Positions 60,425-64,000 of a DNA stretch of 64,000 nt are shown here, one piece after another. A program made the translations under genes and the position numbers. The number at the start of each line of letters is the position of its first letter. Position 1 is the first letter of the stretch. The notes below the pieces were generated by a model. The model saw only the letters and a list, made by a program, of their open reading frames with translations, was not told the origin of the DNA and searched no databases. Origin of the DNA: an uncultured Clostridia bacterium (GTDB lineage Bacteria; Bacillota; Clostridia; Oscillospirales; Ruminococcaceae); assembly GCA_947624555.1 (NCBI GenBank), contig CANQKW010000003.1:62001-126000 (forward strand). The letters run 5' to 3'.

Positions 60425-63196
60425 TTATTCCACCGATTTCAGCGACTCGACCATACTTATCTTTTTCAGCGGTCCCGACATAAGGAGATTTACCAGCAGC
60501 GAGAAAGCTGCCGTCACAAGAAACGCCCACAGGAAAGACAGCGGATGAATGTTTCTTCCGAACATAACCTCGTCTATCTCCGCAGTTTCAATGACGAACA
60601 TACAAAGCGCAGTGCCCAGACCCAGTCCGAATGCTCCGCCGATAAGCGACAACACTATATTTTCTCTGAAAACATAAGCCGATACTTCAAGGTCGTAAAA
60701 TCCCAAAACCTTCAGTGTAGCAATCTCACGTATTCTTTCCGTGATATTTACGCTGGTAAGATTATAGAGAACGACAAGCGCAAGCGCTCCTGCCGAAACG
60801 ATAAGCACGACAGTCACCAAATCCATTATGGACAGAACATTGTGTATCTGCGTCATTGACGAAGCGTTTATATTCACCGCAAGAACCTTGCTGTTTTTCA
60901 GCATAAGCTCGCAGAAACGCTCTGCGTCCTCGCCCTCGCTTGAAATGCCGTTGTTGAAGAATATTATATTGTATTTCGGCGAAGAACCGAAAATCTCCTC
61001 ATACTGATTCTCGGAAAGGTACAGATAGTGACTTGTGTAGTGCTCTGTAATGCCCGAAATTTCCACGTTTCTGTAAACGCCGCTGCTCACCTGAACGGTA
61101 ATGCTGTCGCCTTTTTTCACGCCCAGCAGCTTTGCCGCCTTTTCGGTAATGACAGCTCCGTCCGAGAGCGAAAGTTTTTTACCGGAAACTCTTTCTCTCA
61201 GGTCTATAAAATCCGTGAAATTTTCTGCATCCTCAACGCAGGTCACGTTGCACTGGATATATTTTTCCCCAAAACGAACTTCGTACTGCTTGATAAGCGC
61301 ACGGGTAGTTTCGGTAGACGGCTCGTACTCTGTTATTGAGGAGTATATTTCTTCAAGCTCCGAAGGCTTTGCGTCGTCCTTGTAAGCCAAAAAACCGCTG
61401 TACTTGTTGATATCGAGATATTGAAGGTCTACTATATCCGAAATGCTGTCCTTAAGACCGAAACCCGTCAGCGACAAAGCCGTACAGCCTGCAATTCCGA
61501 CTACCGTCATGAACATTCTTCTCTTATAACGGAAAATATTTCGTCCGCTTACTTTGGCGAAGAAATTCATTCTGTTCCACAAAAACGGTATCTTTTCGAT
61601 AAGAACACGCTTTCCTGCTTTTGGGGCTTTTGGCCGCATAAGTGACGAGGGCGTTTCCGAAAGCGCCTTATGACAGCTGAAATACACCGTCAATGCTATC
61701 GCAAGCGTCATTGAGCCTATCGAGAAAAACATATTCTGCGGCTCAAAAAGGTAATAGAAGTCGTTTACCGTATACATTATCGAGTAAGCGTACATTATTA
61801 CCGACGGAAACAGCAGACAGCCGCCGAACGCCCCCAATGTGCCGCCGACAACCGCTCCCGAAACAGCATAGACCATATAATGACGCATCACAGCTCCGTT
61901 TCCGTAGCCCAAAGCCTTCAGCGTACCTATCTGCGTACGCTGTTCCTCGACCATTCTTGACATTGTTGTAAGGCAGACAAGCGCCGCTACCAGCAAGAAA
62001 AACACGGGGAAAATCGCAGCTATCTTGTCAATTCTTTCTGCGTTGCTGCCGTATTCCGAATAGCCTACATTATCGTCACGGGTAAAAATATACCACTCCG
62101 CATTTCCCGCACTTTCGACCTTTTGCTTTGCGTCTGCGATTTCCTTTTCGGCGTCGGCAATTTTTTCGTTGAATTCACGGACGCCGTCCTCATACTCTTC
62201 TTGTGCCTTGTCTATCTCCGCCTGCGCCGCCTCAAGCTGTGCGTTCATTTCTGCCGCCATTTCCGGGGGAAGCGTCGCATTCATCGCAGCGAGCTGCTCT
62301 TTCTGCTCGTCAAGCGCCTGCTGAGAATTTTCAATCTGCTTTGCAGCGTCATCAAGCTCCTTTTGACCGTCAATTTTCGCCTGAGCCAAATCCTTTTCTC
62401 CGTCGGCTATTTCCTGCTTTACATCGCCCAAAACCTCATCGTAACGGACAGCGCTGCGTTCTTTGCCGAGCTCTTCAAGCTTATCCGAGAGCGTTTTGCG
62501 GTAATTTTCGTACTCATCCGAATAGCTTGACATTCCTTGAAGAGTTTCGGATATTACATAGATTTCCGTATAAAAATCCTGCGTGAAATCTTCTTCGGAA
62601 ACTATCATAAAAGCGTCAAGAGAACCGTCGCCTATCGACGTACTTCCTCTTTGCGTCATTGAAACGTACATAGGGGAATTGTACTTGCCCACAACGGTAT
62701 ATTCCGTGCGTGTAAGCGGAAACTCGTCCGCCTCTGTAAGGTCGGCAAGCGTTATTTTATCGCCTATCGCAATACCCTCGTGCAGTGCGTTTGAGCTGAT
62801 GATGCACTCTCCGCTGTCCTGAATATCGCGTCCCTCGGTAATGACAGGCGTGTTTATCCCTTCGGGGAGTTTTGAAAATACTCTGGTGAGATATTCCTTG
62901 TCATTGTACCGGACAGCGAGGTCGGTGTAATCCGATGCATAGACTTCACAGTCATCGGGGAGAGCGCTTTTTATCGCCACTTTATCTCCGTCCGTAAGAC
63001 CGAATGTCGACACCGCACGCAGGTCGAACAGCCTCTGCTTGTCGTAGTAGTTGTCCGCAGAGGTTTTCATATCGTTGCAGGTCGCCCTTACGCCGCTGAA
63101 AAAGCCTACTCCTATCACGCAGATCAGGAAAATGGACAGAAATCGGCTCTTAGAGCCTTTTATCTCACGAAAAGTGTTTTTAGTTATTGCTTTCAT
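60425..63196 (-). CDS. FtsX-type ABC transporter permease with large extracellular coiled coil
   Basis: NTFREIKGSKSRFLSIFLICVIGVGFFSGVRATCNDMK; two MacB/FtsX permease blocks; Glu/Gln/Lys-rich coiled coil. Confidence 0.93.
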   Translation of the reverse strand: MKAITKNTFREIKGSKSRFLSIFLICVIGVGFFSGVRATCNDMKTSADNYYDKQRLFDLRAVSTFGLTDGDKVAIKSALPDDCEVYASDYTDLAVRYNDKEYLTRVFSKLPEGINTPVITEGRDIQDSGECIISSNALHEGIAIGDKITLADLTEADEFPLTRTEYTVVGKYNSPMYVSMTQRGSTSIGDGSLDAFMIVSEEDFTQDFYTEIYVISETLQGMSSYSDEYENYRKTLSDKLEELGKERSAVRYDEVLGDVKQEIADGEKDLAQAKIDGQKELDDAAKQIENSQQALDEQKEQLAAMNATLPPEMAAEMNAQLEAAQAEIDKAQEEYEDGVREFNEKIADAEKEIADAKQKVESAGNAEWYIFTRDDNVGYSEYGSNAERIDKIAAIFPVFFLLVAALVCLTTMSRMVEEQRTQIGTLKALGYGNGAVMRHYMVYAVSGAVVGGTLGAFGGCLLFPSVIMYAYSIMYTVNDFYYLFEPQNMFFSIGSMTLAIALTVYFSCHKALSETPSSLMRPKAPKAGKRVLIEKIPFLWNRMNFFAKVSGRNIFRYKRRMFMTVVGIAGCTALSLTGFGLKDSISDIVDLQYLDINKYSGFLAYKDDAKPSELEEIYSSITEYEPSTETTRALIKQYEVRFGEKYIQCNVTCVEDAENFTDFIDLRERVSGKKLSLSDGAVITEKAAKLLGVKKGDSITVQVSSGVYRNVEISGITEHYTSHYLYLSENQYEEIFGSSPKYNIIFFNNGISSEGEDAERFCELMLKNSKVLAVNINASSMTQIHNVLSIMDLVTVVLIVSAGALALVVLYNLTSVNITERIREIATLKVLGFYDLEVSAYVFRENIVLSLIGGAFGLGLGTALCMFVIETAEIDEVMFGRNIHPLSFLWAFLVTAAFSLLVNLLMSGPLKKISMVESLKSVE

Positions 63197-63198
63197 TA

Positions 63199-63900
63199 TT
63201 ACCACTCTATTTCTTCAACGGGCGTAGGAGACGGGTTTGTTATGATTTCGCTTACCTTGCTGTTTTTTATTTTTATTACCCTGTCAGCCATAGGCGTGAT
63301 AGCGGTATTGTGCGTTACGAGAATAACCGTCATTCCTTCTTTGCGGCAGGTGTCCTGAAGGAGCTTTAATATCATTTTGCCCGTGTTGTAGTCAAGAGCA
63401 CCTGTAGGCTCGTCACAGAGCAAAAGTTTCGGCTTTTTCGAGAGTGCTCTTGCGATAGACACACGCTGCTGTTCTCCGCCCGAAAGCTGAGCAGGGAAAT
63501 TGTTCAATCTTTCGGAAAGACCGACTTTGTCTAATATTTCCGCCGCAGGTATGTAATCCTTGTTAGTCTGCCCCGCTATTTCGACATTTTCCTTTGCGGT
63601 CAGATTTGGAAGAAGATTATAGAACTGGAATATAAATCCTATGTCGAAACGGCGGTAAAGCGTGAGCTGATTTCGATTATACTTGTCGACTCTTGCCCCG
63701 TCAACCGAAATAATTCCCTCGTCGCAGGAGTCCATTCCGCCCAGTATATTAAGCACGGTAGTCTTTCCCGAACCCGACGGTCCGACAATGACCGCAAGCT
63801 CTCCTTTTTCAATATCAAACGTCATACCGTCGGCGGCATTTATAGTGACCTCGCCAACGTGATAACGCTTGTAAACATCCTTTAATGTAACAAAACTCAT
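63199..63900 (-). CDS. ABC transporter ATP-binding protein (LolD/MacB type)
   Basis: [53 protein letters not shown]. Confidence 0.97.
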   Translation of the reverse strand: MSFVTLKDVYKRYHVGEVTINAADGMTFDIEKGELAVIVGPSGSGKTTVLNILGGMDSCDEGIISVDGARVDKYNRNQLTLYRRFDIGFIFQFYNLLPNLTAKENVEIAGQTNKDYIPAAEILDKVGLSERLNNFPAQLSGGEQQRVSIARALSKKPKLLLCDEPTGALDYNTGKMILKLLQDTCRKEGMTVILVTHNTAITPMADRVIKIKNSKVSEIITNPSPTPVEEIEW

Positions 63901-63942
63901 AGAAAACCCTTCAAAAAATTTGCCTGACCTTTGACGAAACCG

Positions 63943-64000
63943 TCAGCCTACTGTTATCTTATCTTTTCCGCCCATATACGGTTTTAATACTTCGGGGATA
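63943..64000 (-). CDS. serS: seryl-tRNA synthetase (C-terminal end only)
   Basis: Minus-strand translation ...IPEVLKPYMGGKDKITVG* matches the SerS C-terminal signature; truncated by window. Confidence 0.75.
   Translation of the reverse strand, partial: IPEVLKPYMGGKDKITVG

Noticed and set aside
60425-63196. FtsX-type permease and ATPase as a bacitracin/antimicrobial resistance locus
   Set aside because: Permease/ATPase architecture is generic and no two-component system is adjacent; substrate cannot be assigned.

Overview
This is a core-genome chromosomal window from a low-to-moderate GC Gram-positive anaerobe. A dockerin domain, a germination protease and clostridial gene order suggest Oscillospiraceae / Ruminococcus-like; this placement is inference. 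The backbone is a near-complete S10-spc-alpha ribosomal protein superoperon on the minus strand (about 12.4-28.9 kb, rpsJ to rplQ, including secY, adk, map, infA and rpoA). Three short genes missing from the ORF track were read directly: rpmJ, rpmD and a 58-aa membrane peptide. Flanking loci are housekeeping or metabolic: tsaD, DNA glycosylase, rsmI, gpr/rpsT, nifS/nifU-like, dacF-like, secDF, glycogen phosphorylase with two GH13 enzymes, PSP1/holB/darA, dprA, a GGDEF-EAL protein, ychF, a DtxR-type repressor, an FtsX-type ABC transporter and the serS 3' end. I found no CRISPR array, prophage, transposase, rRNA or tRNA. The most interesting parts are: (i) a co-directional group of zinc-ribbon/RING-like membrane proteins (2.1-8.3 kb), one with 19 tandem heptads; (ii) a compact palindromic element (11.29-11.44 kb) with four copies of a TGGTATAAT-type motif upstream of an unannotated membrane micropeptide; (iii) a secreted dockerin-transglutaminase; (iv) structured or expanded spacers in the ribosomal superoperon; (v) a promoter/operator layout at nifS; (vi) a GPR protease that appears to lack its propeptide. 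I saw no single convincing, fully novel defence-type system; the items above are the best leads.
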